The notes: generated from the letters alone by a model not told the origin. A stretch of 49,060 nt of DNA from Psychrobacter piscatorii (GCF_904846415.1 NZ_CAJHAR010000028.1:1-49060), one strand, 5' to 3'. Shown: positions 29,499-39,301, numbered from the stretch's first letter. Translations and numbers: made by a program.

Positions 29499-30630
29499 TG
29501 CGCATTTATCAAATCATGATCAAATGGCGGACTGTCTGAAAGGTTTACGAGTGGTCGATCTGACTCGTAATCTACCGGGACCTTTTGCCACGCGCTTGCT
29601 TACGGACTTGGGCGCAGACGTCCTTAAAATCGAACCCAAACAAGGTGACCCTGCTCGAGTATTTGGTGAGTTATTAGCTGCTTTGAACCACGGCAAGGTG
29701 ACCGAAAAGCTTGACTTTCATGACTCTAAAGCGATTGAAGCTATAAAAGCACATCTTAAAGAAGCTGATGTGATGTTGGACAGCTTTCGCCCAGGTGTCT
29801 TGGCAGAAATGGGACTAGATGCTAAAACCTTGCATACCATCAACCCAAAGTTGGTGATGGTATCTATTACTGGTTATGGCGTCGCAGACAATGACGCAAA
29901 AGAAGGTGTCTACTTAGAAAGTGCTGAGTCAAAAAATAGCTCTCAAATAAATCATAATTGGTCTGATAAGGCCGGTCATGATATTAACTTTATGGCCATG
30001 AGCGGTGTACTTGATCAGTTAAAAACAGCTCAGGGTGAGCAGGCCATGCCCAATATCCAGTTTGCGGATTTGGCAGGTGGCAGTGACACAGCAGTGATAG
30101 CATTGTTGGCTGCTGTATTTGCCGCCCAGCATACGGGCAAGGGGCGACACATTGCTATTAGCATGACGCACAGTTTGTACAACCATATGGTCATGCCAAA
30201 GGTCACAGGCAAACTGATTAATAGCCTTTCAGGAAATGGCTTAAACGACACTCTACTGCCGCAGCATGATTTTTTAGGCGGTGCATTGCCATGCTATCGA
30301 TTGTACCAAACCGCTGACCAGCGCCATATGGCGGTTGGTTCGTTAGAGTTGAAATTTTGGCAAGGTCTATGTGAGGTATTGGAGTTGCCAGCGCTTAAAG
30401 ACGTACATTGGCAGCTTGGCATCATGCCCAATAGGCCTGAGAGTCAAACAGCGACTAAAACAATGGCGGAAAAATTCGCCAGTCAAACGCTTGAGCATTG
30501 GCAAGGCGTATTTGCGGTAACGGATGTCTGTGTGACCCCCGTGCTGAATTTACAGGAAGCCAAGGCTCACCCTTTGTTTGCGCATCAAGATGAACATCAG
30601 GCAACCTCAGGATGGCAGCAAATTAGCTAG
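29491..30630 (+). CDS. CaiB/BaiF family, alpha-methylacyl-CoA racemase-like
   Basis: Class III CoA-transferase fold of 379 residues, opening with LKGLRVVDLTRNLPGPFATR. It matches the racemase branch: AGHDINFMAMSG gives H163 and FADLAGGSD gives D193, exactly 30 residues apart like the catalytic H126 and D156 of the mycobacterial enzyme. GALPCYRLYQTADQRHMAVG also fits. It would epimerise 2R- to 2S-methylacyl-CoA so that the acyl-CoA dehydrogenase can act, suggesting methyl-branched fatty acid breakdown. Start overlaps the upstream gene by eight bases; M12 is an alternative. Confidence 0.88.
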   Translation: MIDAHLSNHDQMADCLKGLRVVDLTRNLPGPFATRLLTDLGADVLKIEPKQGDPARVFGELLAALNHGKVTEKLDFHDSKAIEAIKAHLKEADVMLDSFRPGVLAEMGLDAKTLHTINPKLVMVSITGYGVADNDAKEGVYLESAESKNSSQINHNWSDKAGHDINFMAMSGVLDQLKTAQGEQAMPNIQFADLAGGSDTAVIALLAAVFAAQHTGKGRHIAISMTHSLYNHMVMPKVTGKLINSLSGNGLNDTLLPQHDFLGGALPCYRLYQTADQRHMAVGSLELKFWQGLCEVLELPALKDVHWQLGIMPNRPESQTATKTMAEKFASQTLEHWQGVFAVTDVCVTPVLNLQEAKAHPLFAHQDEHQATSGWQQIS

Positions 30631-30635
30631 TCACT

Positions 30636-30654
30636 GGTATGGAGATACCTTTTT
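30636..30654 (+). terminator. Possible weak terminator of the TetR-controlled operon
   Basis: GGTAT-GGAG-ATACC hairpin, only five base pairs, followed by six T. Position six bases after the racemase stop is right, strength is doubtful. Confidence 0.35.
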
Positions 30655-30863
30655 AGTCTGTGTTATTTGGACTGCTTGTTTGAACTAGAGTGATTGAACT
30701 TGTATGTTTACAACTGTCTATCTAAAATTGCCTGAATAAGAGACAATATACGCATAAAATCTAAAGCGCCGTGATATTAAGAAAGTATCATGTACTAAGG
30801 CTCCTAAAGATTGAGCCACACAGACATTTCACAAATTTAACTCAAGCAAAAAGGCCGTTTTGA

Positions 30864-31568
30864 ATGACCAAACATAACCCGTATAATTTCCTACCTTTGC
30901 AGCCTACTGGTAGAAACGAGAACGACACTGCCAATACCTATGCACCTGAAGATATGATTAAAATATATGAGCAGCAGTTTCTCATTCAAGTACCTGAAGA
31001 GGAGCTGACAGGGTTTTTGCCTGCCCTAAAAGCGTTTTATGATATTGATAACCATACACTAGATGTCAGCGCCGTTATTTTTGATGCAATTGCAGATTCG
31101 AGTATTATTTATAATCACAAAATCAAAGTGGGCGGCTATCAGTTGCTAGGCGGATTGGTAGAGGAAGCGATTGAATATGATGAGGATACTCAAAGTGACG
31201 ACAGCACTGAAGGCGAAGAGATTCAGGCCTATACACTAGAGTGTCAGCGTACTTTTTTCATCAATGATGTAGAAATACCGTATCATTTTAATCTGTTCAT
31301 TTATGGCGATGGCTATTCTACTTTGACCAAAAAAGAAACCGTGCTAGAAAAAATGTATTGGTTCGTCAGAGGCAGGTTTGAAGAGGAGTTGTTAGACGAC
31401 TCCAAAGATAATGATAGCTTGGACTCGATCAATGAGCAGCTAGCCAGCTTGGGCATTGCGGCCATGGATCTAACGACTGTAGATGAGATAATCAGCTATG
31501 TAGAAGGCAGTATCATTGACGATCCAATGGTGGACGAGCTTAATAAACTGTTAGATGATGTTGAATAG
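30864..31568 (+). CDS. Acidic hypothetical protein
   Basis: 234 residues, strongly acidic, no recognised domain. There are two structured-looking halves separated by an acidic stretch at about residues 107-121 (DEDTQSDDSTEGEEIQ), then an acidic C-terminal helix region (ELLDDSKDNDSLD and a DELNKLLDDVE end). No signal peptide or membrane segment. AAGG precedes the ATG. It stands alone between the beta-oxidation operon and the SRPBCC gene. Confidence 0.7.
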   Translation: MTKHNPYNFLPLQPTGRNENDTANTYAPEDMIKIYEQQFLIQVPEEELTGFLPALKAFYDIDNHTLDVSAVIFDAIADSSIIYNHKIKVGGYQLLGGLVEEAIEYDEDTQSDDSTEGEEIQAYTLECQRTFFINDVEIPYHFNLFIYGDGYSTLTKKETVLEKMYWFVRGRFEEELLDDSKDNDSLDSINEQLASLGIAAMDLTTVDEIISYVEGSIIDDPMVDELNKLLDDVE

Positions 31569-31695
31569 TATTAATGGTAAGCGTCTTTCAAAAGGACGAG
31601 CTTCTTCACGATCATAAGTTTTCAAAGTGTGACGGCTTTATTTGTTTCTAAAATGGCACTAAGCGAAATAACTTTAATCCTAACGAGATCATATT

Positions 31696-32139
31696 ATGTT
31701 CAAAATAAAAGTAGAACGCATTGTCAAAAAACCGATTGATGAGGTATTTGAAGCACTGAGCGACCATGCCAGTTATGGCTCATTTAAAGCGGTGGGAGTT
31801 GCTAAGTTAGTCGCTGAAGGTAATGAGGAGCGCAATGGTGTTGGCGCTTTACGTAGCATTCAAGCGGGACCTGTTAAGTTTTGGGAGCGGATTACAGCGT
31901 TTGAGCGTCCTACTCATATGCAATACCAAATCGAAAAAGCTAAACCTGTCAAAATGCGACATGATAAAGGCGTCATTGATTTAAAAGACTTGGGCGATGG
32001 CACCACACACGTGACTTGGATATCCGAGGGTCGATTGATTGTACCATTGCCATTAATCGGTCGCCTATTTGATCGTCAAATGCAGAAACAAGGAACCATA
32101 GGATTTAGTAGTATACTCAAATCTATAGAAAGCCGCTAA
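31696..32139 (+). CDS. SRPBCC-family (polyketide cyclase/START-like) protein
   Basis: 147 residues of the START/SRPBCC helix-grip fold: KVERIVKKPIDEVFEALSDHASYG at the start, WERITAFERPTHMQYQI in the middle, and a long C-terminal helix. Proteins of this group bind hydrophobic ligands, and the bacterial stand-alone members are mostly uncharacterised. Monocistronic. Function cannot be specified further. Confidence 0.8.
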   Translation: MFKIKVERIVKKPIDEVFEALSDHASYGSFKAVGVAKLVAEGNEERNGVGALRSIQAGPVKFWERITAFERPTHMQYQIEKAKPVKMRHDKGVIDLKDLGDGTTHVTWISEGRLIVPLPLIGRLFDRQMQKQGTIGFSSILKSIESR

Positions 32140-32180
32140 TCTAGCGGCAATATTGTCTTCTTCAATATAATTATATAATG

Positions 32181-32202
32181 GTGGCTCTTTTATTTGAGCC
32201 AC
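32181..32202. terminator. Convergent hairpin between SRPBCC and DUF1244 genes
   Basis: GTGGCTC (32181-32187) pairs with GAGCCAC (32196-32202). A second hairpin, GCCGCTA-ATC-TAGCGGC, lies at 32132-32148 across the SRPBCC stop. Neither has a strong T-run. Confidence 0.45.
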
Positions 32203-32214
32203 TATTAGTTGGTC

Positions 32215-32526
32215 TTAATCCGTTTTGTTCTTGGCAGCTTCAATTTCGTTAAAACGTGCTAACTGTTCTGGTGTTGCTTTTTGCTGATACTTCTCTTTCC
32301 ACTCAGCATAAGGCATACCATAAACAAGCTCGCGCGCATCCTCGTAGTCGATTTCAATACCACGCTCTTCACCAGCAGCTTTATACCATTTGGATAAACA
32401 GTTACGACAAAAGTCAGCAAGGTTCATCAGCTCGATATTTTGTACATCTTTACGCTCGTCTAAATGAGCCAGTAAGCGACGAAATGCCGCAGCTTCTAAT
32501 TCGATATTTGATTCTAATTTTGCCAT
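32215..32526 (-). CDS. DUF1244 protein
   Basis: 103 residues. The conserved segment MNLADFCRNCLSKWY, then DYEDARELVYGMPYAEWK, identifies the DUF1244 family, small cytosolic proteins widespread in proteobacteria with no known function. The CRNC cysteine pair is characteristic and could bind a metal or take part in redox. Reads leftward, with a 1-kb gene-free region upstream. Confidence 0.85.
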   Translation of the reverse strand: MAKLESNIELEAAAFRRLLAHLDERKDVQNIELMNLADFCRNCLSKWYKAAGEERGIEIDYEDARELVYGMPYAEWKEKYQQKATPEQLARFNEIEAAKNKTD

Positions 32527-33572
32527 AATATTTTTCCTAGTTATTAATGCGCATTCTGTATAGTTATAGACATCTGATCATAATTACATTTTGCATTTTA
32601 AAAATGTTGATAACTCATTGCCTTATTATTTACAGACTGTCCATCTAATATAGTAGCTGTCATTGAGCCGCTTTAAAACCGACATGATACTAACGATATA
32701 AATATCGCGCAACTAGCGTGGGGTGGGCGCAACGTCTATGAAATTAATGAATGGCTTAATCTATCATTAGTTAGAATGCACGGTTCTGATTTTGGGCTGT
32801 TAATATATTGTGTAAACTTAAGCAATGATTCCGAACTATTTTTTATAATTAGGTATTGAGTATAAATACATGAGATTAAATGATTTGTTTTATATAGATT
32901 ATCATTTTCTTTTATTCACGGCGCTTGATATAGACAATCCGTTTACAGAGTAGAATAATAGCGCAGAAGAGGCGAGTGCTTATTCTATTTTTATTGATGC
33001 TAGATATGAAGCGGTGATTGGCTTTATCATTAGATAAAACATATTAGATGTCAGTACATAATCCTGATAGATTACACCAGCTTGTCAGTATCTATAAGCA
33101 AAAGCATATCACCTTTAGATCGTACTTAAGGTTTGGTATTAAATAGTCTCAACATGAGCTATTGGCTGAATTCTTAAAAATAGAATGTGAAATTATTGCT
33201 CCTCACCATTGGCAATTTATGAGTCGTCCAGCGTCTTGAAGTTTTTGGGAGAGGTGTTAGTGACATTGATTGATATTACCTAATACGATCAAACAGCTTT
33301 AATAATGCGCTCATAGAGAGCTTTTAATATGTGTTGAAGAGTGATTTCTAATGTAATGAAATGATTAATGGAGAACTGCTTTGCAGCACCGCAAGGCCAA
33401 AGCTATGCTCGCATTTGGGCTAATAATAAGAAAGGTTTAGACTATAATTGTTAAGCTGCGTAAATAGGATTATCTAAGTTAATGTTTATGAAATTGACAA
33501 TAGAGACCAGCACGAGTAAACGGAATTTATTTTTACACTCTAATCTATATGATATAAAAGAATCAACAAATT
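32527..33572. other. About 1 kb of decayed, gene-free DNA
   Basis: No intact gene of more than about 60 codons. Several short stretches translate into protein-like sequence cut by stops: RLNDLFYIDYHFLLFTALDI after the ATG near 32870, ELLAEFLKIECEIIAPHHWQ followed by FMSRPAS and a stop near 33150-33238, and NNALIESF near 33300, which recalls the DNALIESF region of IS3-type transposases. These look like remains of at least one insertion sequence and one other gene. The right end should carry the promoter of the LysR gene. Confidence 0.5.
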
Positions 33573-34514
33573 ATGAAAACTGAAACTCAAACCCCACTTG
33601 CTTTTAGAAGGTATCCTTCAACCACGGCTATGCAGTGTTTTGAAACAGCAGCGCGGCATTTGAGTTTTACCAATGCTGCGCAAGAGATGCATATGACGCA
33701 GAGTGCGATCAGTAAGCAGGTGGCGCAGCTAGAGGAGATGCTCAATCTGTCACTGTTTTATCGGACACCGCATCGCATCTCACTCACGCCTGCAGGCAAA
33801 ACGTATTATCTTGAAGTGTTGAATATTCTCAAACATATCGAAGCGGCGACAACTAGTCTGATGTCAAACAGTGACAACTCAGAGGTACTTAAAATTGTCA
33901 CCCATCCCACTTTTTGTGCTCGTTGGTTGATACCAGCACTGGAGGGATTCAGCCAAGCACATCCACTGCTTAATTTAAATATCAAAGAACTTGCAGTGCC
34001 TTTTTTTGCCGAAGATCAAAATGTCGACGTTGCCTTTATGTACGGTGATGGCGTTTGGGGTGGTATGGAGTCAATAAAGCTATTTGATGAGTATACGGTG
34101 GCGGTCTGTCACCCTAAGTATCTGACAGATAAGCCGCCCTGTATAAACCATATCGATCAGTACGCCTTGTTGCAACTTAGCTCACGTCCAAGTGCATGGT
34201 ATGAGTATTTTAGGCAGCAAGACATCAGTATCGATGGCACCTTTGTCGGCCCGCGTTTTGATACGTTTAACGCCATCATTTCCGCCGCCTTACTTGGCTA
34301 TGGCATCGCGTTAGTGCCTATACGTTTGGTTGCGCCAGAGCTGCAATCAGGGGCTCTGATAACGGTATGGGATTATGCAGCTAAGGGCAGAGGGGCATAC
34401 TATATGTCTTATCCTTTATCGCTTGGTAATTCGCACAAGGTAAAGGTTATTTTAGAATGGGTATCTGCGTATCTTGCCAAGTCAAATGAGCAAACATTAA
34501 ATGCTATCGTGTAA
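33573..34514 (+). CDS. LysR-family regulator (GcvA-like)
   Basis: 313 residues. The winged helix-turn-helix lies at about residues 20-75 (LSFTNAAQEMHMTQSAISKQ), followed by an effector domain with the WLIPALEGFSQAHP segment of the GcvA/AmpR-like group. It lies immediately upstream of the lysine/pipecolate gene set in the same direction. A terminator stands between, so it is not co-transcribed with it. Control of that set is likely but inferred; LysR genes also accompany amaAB/hglS in Pseudomonas. Confidence 0.9.
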   Translation: MKTETQTPLAFRRYPSTTAMQCFETAARHLSFTNAAQEMHMTQSAISKQVAQLEEMLNLSLFYRTPHRISLTPAGKTYYLEVLNILKHIEAATTSLMSNSDNSEVLKIVTHPTFCARWLIPALEGFSQAHPLLNLNIKELAVPFFAEDQNVDVAFMYGDGVWGGMESIKLFDEYTVAVCHPKYLTDKPPCINHIDQYALLQLSSRPSAWYEYFRQQDISIDGTFVGPRFDTFNAIISAALLGYGIALVPIRLVAPELQSGALITVWDYAAKGRGAYYMSYPLSLGNSHKVKVILEWVSAYLAKSNEQTLNAIV

Positions 34515-34628
34515 TTTAGCTATTATTAACTGGCAAATTATTGTGTCGTAAAAAAACAAACGACGACATATCCATGAATAGTAGCGATTAAAAGGGACGC
34601 TACCGAAAAGTCTATAACTGACACCAGT

Positions 34629-34654
34629 AAACCGGCTTTATGCCGGTTTTTTTT
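34629..34654 (+). terminator. Rho-independent terminator of the LysR gene
   Basis: AAACCGGC-TTTAT-GCCGGTTT followed by a run of T, eight perfect base pairs. Separates the regulator from the aminotransferase. Confidence 0.88.
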
Positions 34655-34756
34655 GGCAATGACAAAAAGGAATGGTGTCACAACTATTCTTCGTTTGCTG
34701 ATAATGCAGGGTTTTGCTGAAATGAGTATCTAACTCAAGGAAGACGAGAGATTGAT

Positions 34757-36028
34757 ATGGATCAGCTACACAACGTTACCGATGCCTTTACGATGGTACA
34801 TCCAATAACACTCACCAAAGGCATAAATGCAACGGTGTGGGATGACAATGATCGAAGTTATATCGATTTTGTTGGGGGTATTGGCGTCCTAAATTTTGGC
34901 CATTGCCATCCTCATATCGTGAGTGCCATTGTCTCGCAAGCACAGTCGCTTATCCACTACGCTTACAATGCGGCGGCTCATACCCCGTATCAGACTTTTA
35001 TGCCCAGACTGTGCCAGCTGGTGCCTATTGAAGGTGTGCTTGCTGGCATGCTCACCAACTGCGGCGCAGAAGCCACTGAAAACGCCATCAAAATCGCTCG
35101 TATGACCACAGGCCGCACAGGGGTTATCGCTTTTGATGGCGGGTTTCATGGGCGCACGCTTGCTGCTGTCAATTTGAATGGTAAAGTTGCCCCTTATAAG
35201 CGAGGACTTGGACCATTGGCAGGCGGCGTCTACCACATTCCTTTTCCCAGCCCAGACAATGACGTTAGCGATCAGCAGGCAATCGATGCGTTAGATAGGC
35301 TCTTTACGGTCGAAACTGACATCAACAATATCGGTGCCATCATCGCAGAACCTGTGCAGGGTGAAGGTGGGTTTCAGATAATGTCAAAGGCGTTTGCTCG
35401 CTATCTACGCGACTTCTGTGACGAGCATGGCATTTTGCTTATTATGGATGAGATCCAGTCAGGTTATGGACGTACGGGCACGTCTTTTGCCTTTACACAC
35501 CTAGACATTGAACCTGACATGGTACTGCTCGGTAAGAGTATCGCTGGGGGATTACCGCTGGGCGCAGTAGTCGGTAAGGCGAGCGTGATGAATGGACGTC
35601 CCAAGGGTAGCTTGGGCGGTACATATTCGGGCAATCCCGTCGCTTGCGCGGCAGCAAATGCCACTTTAGATATCATGCAAAAAGAGGAGGTGTGGCAGTC
35701 TGCTAGGCACTATGCCAAGACCATCGAAGAGACGGTTACCGCGTGGCAGCAAGAAAACATCTCTCCGTGGTTGCATGGACTCACAGGCGTGGGTGCCATG
35801 CGCGGTATCGAGCTGCGTCATCCGACGCACGGCGCGCATTCTATCATCATGACCCATGTGTTAAAACACGCCCGAGAGCGTGGGCTGCTACTGATGCCTA
35901 GTGGCAAATACCGACATATCATTCGCCTATTGCCACCACTTACCATCGAGCCTGAGACACTAACCGCTGGACTCCATATCTTAAAAGAGGTGCTCATGGC
36001 CTTGCCTGATGAGCTACCAGAAACCTAA
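34757..36028 (+). CDS. Class III aminotransferase, probable 2-aminoadipate transaminase
   Basis: PLP enzyme of the GabT/DavT group, 423 residues. It has LTNCGAEATENAIKIAR, EPVQGEGGF, the cofactor aspartate in LIMDEIQSGYGRTG, and K260 in LLGKSIAGG as the Schiff-base lysine. By sequence alone it would be called a 4-aminobutyrate or 5-aminovalerate aminotransferase. The genes that follow act on aminoadipate intermediates, so conversion of 2-aminoadipate to 2-oxoadipate with 2-oxoglutarate as acceptor is the likeliest role. No succinate- or glutarate-semialdehyde dehydrogenase of the usual GabD type is nearby, which argues against a GABA pathway. Confidence 0.85.
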   Translation: MDQLHNVTDAFTMVHPITLTKGINATVWDDNDRSYIDFVGGIGVLNFGHCHPHIVSAIVSQAQSLIHYAYNAAAHTPYQTFMPRLCQLVPIEGVLAGMLTNCGAEATENAIKIARMTTGRTGVIAFDGGFHGRTLAAVNLNGKVAPYKRGLGPLAGGVYHIPFPSPDNDVSDQQAIDALDRLFTVETDINNIGAIIAEPVQGEGGFQIMSKAFARYLRDFCDEHGILLIMDEIQSGYGRTGTSFAFTHLDIEPDMVLLGKSIAGGLPLGAVVGKASVMNGRPKGSLGGTYSGNPVACAAANATLDIMQKEEVWQSARHYAKTIEETVTAWQQENISPWLHGLTGVGAMRGIELRHPTHGAHSIIMTHVLKHARERGLLLMPSGKYRHIIRLLPPLTIEPETLTAGLHILKEVLMALPDELPET

Positions 36029-36174
36029 AGTGGTGCTAGAAAAATAATCACTTTCCATACGATCTCAATGCGATTTTGAACGCCAACCTTGATGATGAAT
36101 ACATTGTTACTGTGCTGTATCGACATACTTTATAAACCAAAACTGCCACAGCTTTTTAAAAAGGATAATGACTT

Positions 36175-37602
36175 GTGAAATCTACTTTGATAAACAGCGA
36201 TGATATTCGCCACGAATTTTCTATTGCGATGTCCGAGATGTACAAGAAAGAAGTGCCGTTATACGGCGACTTGATTGACTTAGTAAGCGACGTCAATACA
36301 GAGACGCTGGCGCAGCAGCCTGAAATCAGACAACAGCTTGAGCACAGTGGCGAGCTTACTCGGCTCAATATGGAGCGTCATGGGGCAATTAGATTGGGCA
36401 CAGCGGCTGAGCTGAGCATGATGCGTCGACTGTTTGCGGTGATGGGAATGCATCCTGTTGGTTACTATGACTTGGCGCCTGCAGGGGTGCCTGTACACTC
36501 GACTGCCTTTCGAGCGATTGAAACGGAGTCATTGAACAGAAGTCCATTTCGAGTCTTTACCTCTTTGCTGCGCTTGGATTTGATTGCTGATGAGCAGCTC
36601 AGACAAGAGGCAAGAGCGGCATTGGACCAACGCCAGATATTTACTGATAACGTTATCGACTTAATCGAGCGGTTTGAGCAGCAAGGCGGACTCACCAAGG
36701 ATGAGAGTCAGCAGTTTGTCAAAGAAGCGTTAGAGACGTTTCGTTGGCATGACAACACACCCGTCTCAAAAACACTGTACCAAAGCCTACTAGCACAGCA
36801 TGGTCTCATAGCGGATGTGGTCGGTTTTAAGGGGCCACACATCAACCATCTGACGCCCAGAACGCTCGATATCGATACCGTACAAGCTCGCATGCAAGGT
36901 AAAGGCATTGCACCAAAAGCCATCATAGAAGGACCCCCTAAACGTGATTGCCCTATCTTGTTACGACAAACGAGCTTTAAAGCGCTAGAAGAGGCCGTCA
37001 GTTTTCAAAACGCAGAGGGCGGCTACGACACTGGTCACCATAGCGCGCGCTTCGGTGAGATTGAACAGCGCGGCGTGGCCTTGACACCTAAAGGTCGTGC
37101 GTTGTACGACAAACTACTCAATCAAGCGCGCGAGCAGCTTGGCGGGACACCGAATGAACACAATGCTGCAAAATATTATCAACTGTTAGACAGCGCATTT
37201 GAGGCGTTTCCAGATGATTATCAAACGCTGCATGATGAGGGGTTGGCCTACTTTTATTATCGGGCAGTTGATGATGGCGTCGATATGAGTACTGCCATAT
37301 CTGATCTAGACACCAGTGCGTCGCAAACAGAGACAGCAAAACAAGCCATTGCCGATTTGATCGAGCAAGGGGCTGTTCGGATTGATCCTATCGTCTATGA
37401 GGATTTTTTGCCAGTCAGTGCGGCGGGCATTTTTCAGTCCAATCTGCATGATGAGAAGCAAAGCGATTATCAAGGCCCGTCCAATCAGCAGGAGTTTGAG
37501 CAGGCGTTAGGGGCGGCTGTTTATGATGAGCTGGCGCTTTATCAACGCCTACAATCTCAGAGTTTAGAGCTCTGTTTGCTGGCTTTGGATAGTAAAGCTT
37601 AG
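36175..37602 (+). CDS. hglS: 2-oxoadipate dioxygenase/decarboxylase (HglS, DUF1338)
   Basis: DUF1338 enzyme of 475 residues. The characterised P. putida HglS uses iron and oxygen to convert 2-oxoadipate to D-2-hydroxyglutarate. The metal ligands I recall there (H70, H226, E294) and substrate arginine R74 have counterparts here: H69 and R73 in ERHGAIRLGT, H225 in GPHINH, and a glutamate at 295 or 297 in RFGEIEQRG. Starts at GTG with AAGGA nine bases upstream. It sits between the aminotransferase that would supply its substrate and the genes that make aminoadipate. Few proteins outside lysine or aminoadipate breakdown carry this fold. Confidence 0.87.
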   Translation: MKSTLINSDDIRHEFSIAMSEMYKKEVPLYGDLIDLVSDVNTETLAQQPEIRQQLEHSGELTRLNMERHGAIRLGTAAELSMMRRLFAVMGMHPVGYYDLAPAGVPVHSTAFRAIETESLNRSPFRVFTSLLRLDLIADEQLRQEARAALDQRQIFTDNVIDLIERFEQQGGLTKDESQQFVKEALETFRWHDNTPVSKTLYQSLLAQHGLIADVVGFKGPHINHLTPRTLDIDTVQARMQGKGIAPKAIIEGPPKRDCPILLRQTSFKALEEAVSFQNAEGGYDTGHHSARFGEIEQRGVALTPKGRALYDKLLNQAREQLGGTPNEHNAAKYYQLLDSAFEAFPDDYQTLHDEGLAYFYYRAVDDGVDMSTAISDLDTSASQTETAKQAIADLIEQGAVRIDPIVYEDFLPVSAAGIFQSNLHDEKQSDYQGPSNQQEFEQALGAAVYDELALYQRLQSQSLELCLLALDSKA

Positions 37603-37646
37603 CGCTGAATGCTTGATGAGACTAAGCCTGAGCACGATATTGACAC

Positions 37647-37667
37647 GCCATTCCAAAAAGGAATGGC
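37647..37667 (+). promoter_or_regulatory. Intercistronic hairpin upstream of amaB-like gene
   Basis: GCCATTCC-AAAAA-GGAATGGC, a perfect 8-bp stem without a T-run. It could slow transcript decay or partially attenuate, and it lies 93 bases before the aldehyde dehydrogenase start. Confidence 0.4.
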
Positions 37668-37759
37668 AGTAAGAAATTAATTATTTTGCAACTTATCTTG
37701 TCAGCAGTTAATTTAATAAGTGTTTCAAGGAAGCATAAACCACTATAAGAGGATTGAGT

Positions 37760-39250
37760 ATGATCAAGCAATATATGTCCGCCATGGGTGTCGAGGAAGC
37801 ACAGTATCAAGATGGCGATTTTGAGGTTAACAGCCCCATTGATGGCGCTGTTATTGGCAACATTACTTTGGATAGCGTTAATGATGTCGATATCAAAGTA
37901 GCTAATGCCAAAGCAGCATTCAAAGCATGGCGCACCGTACCTGCCCCAAGACGTGGTGAGCTGATTCGCTTACTTGGTGAGGTATTGCGCGAGCACAAAG
38001 AAGACCTAGGTATGCTGGTGTCATTTGAGGCTGGCAAGATCAAACAAGAAGGTCTGGGCGAAGTACAAGAAATGATCGATATCTGTGATTTCGCCGTTGG
38101 CGTATCGCGTCAGCTATATGGCCTAACTATCGCCTCAGAGCGCCCAGGTCACCATATGCGTGAGACGTGGCATCCGCTTGGTGTGATTGGCGTGATCTCT
38201 GCCTTTAACTTCCCTGTCGCGGTATGGTCTTGGAACACAGCACTTGCCATTGCTTGTGGTAATCCTGTGATCTGGAAGCCATCAGAGAAAACCCCATTGG
38301 TGGCCTTAGCCTGTCAAGCGATGTTTGAAAAAGCGCTTGCTAAGTTTGGCGATGCACCCGCGCACTTGTCGCAATTACTGCTTGGCAAAACAGAGGTGGG
38401 TAATGCCTTGGTTGAGCACAAAGATGTGGCGTTAGTCAGTGCCACTGGTAGTACACGTATGGGCCGTGAAGTGGGGCCAAAGGTAGCCAATCGTTTTGGC
38501 AAATCCTTACTTGAGCTTGGTGGTAACAACGCCATGATCTTGACCCCAAGTGCAGATTTGGATCTGGCGCTACGCGGTATTCTCTTCTCAGCGGTCGGTA
38601 CTGCAGGTCAACGCTGCACTACATTACGCCGCTTGTTTGTCCATGAGTCTATCAAAGATGACATCTTACCGCGGGTTAAATCTGCTTATGAAACCGTCAC
38701 TATCGGTCATCCACTAGAGGGCAACTTGGTTGGTCCACTGATTGATGAAGACAGCTTTAACAACATGCAAAATGCCTTGGAAAAAGCGCGCGCGGCGGGC
38801 GGTACGGTAACAGGCGGCGAGCGTGTTTTGGCTGACAAATACCCTGATGCCTACTATGTTAAACCTGCCATTGTAGAGTTTGATGAGCAAAATGACGTTG
38901 CCAGAAGTGAGACGTTTGCGCCTATCTTATATACCATGACCTACCAAGATTTCGATGACGCCATCGAGATGCAAAATGACGTCCCTCAAGGTCTATCCTC
39001 TTGTATCTTTACCAATGACTTGCGTGAAGCGGAGATTTTCTTGAGCGATCGTGGCAGTGATTGCGGTATTGCCAATGTCAACATCGGTACCAGTGGCGCT
39101 GAGATCGGCGGATCATTTGGCGGTGAAAAAGAAACAGGCGGTGGCCGTGAATCGGGTTCTGATGCTTGGAAAGCCTATATGCGTCGTCAAACTAACACCA
39201 TCAACTATTCAAAAGAGCTGCCGCTGGCACAGGGCATTAGTTTCGGCTAA
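37760..39250 (+). CDS. amaB: L-aminoadipate-semialdehyde dehydrogenase (ALDH7/antiquitin type)
   Basis: NAD-dependent aldehyde dehydrogenase of 496 residues. The catalytic set is N150 (SAFNFP), E252 (LELGGNN) and C286 (GQRCTT). The sequence around these (GVISAFNFPVAVWSWNTALA, VSATGSTRMGREV) is that of the antiquitin/ALDH7 family, whose members oxidise alpha-aminoadipate semialdehyde, the open form of piperideine-6-carboxylate, to 2-aminoadipate. It is the counterpart of AmaB in P. putida. I start at the ATG with AGAGGA six bases before it; the TTG two codons upstream overlaps the ribosome site. Confidence 0.9.
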   Translation: MIKQYMSAMGVEEAQYQDGDFEVNSPIDGAVIGNITLDSVNDVDIKVANAKAAFKAWRTVPAPRRGELIRLLGEVLREHKEDLGMLVSFEAGKIKQEGLGEVQEMIDICDFAVGVSRQLYGLTIASERPGHHMRETWHPLGVIGVISAFNFPVAVWSWNTALAIACGNPVIWKPSEKTPLVALACQAMFEKALAKFGDAPAHLSQLLLGKTEVGNALVEHKDVALVSATGSTRMGREVGPKVANRFGKSLLELGGNNAMILTPSADLDLALRGILFSAVGTAGQRCTTLRRLFVHESIKDDILPRVKSAYETVTIGHPLEGNLVGPLIDEDSFNNMQNALEKARAAGGTVTGGERVLADKYPDAYYVKPAIVEFDEQNDVARSETFAPILYTMTYQDFDDAIEMQNDVPQGLSSCIFTNDLREAEIFLSDRGSDCGIANVNIGTSGAEIGGSFGGEKETGGGRESGSDAWKAYMRRQTNTINYSKELPLAQGISFG

Positions 39251-39301
39251 TAACAACACGCTTATTTTCTTTTATCCTTTTTGACTATTCATTATTAAAC
39301 C

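Noticed and set aside
34757..36028. GABA or 5-aminovalerate pathway for the aminotransferase
   Set aside because: No matching semialdehyde dehydrogenase of the GabD type; neighbours fit aminoadipate metabolism, although the GabT label by sequence alone remains possible.
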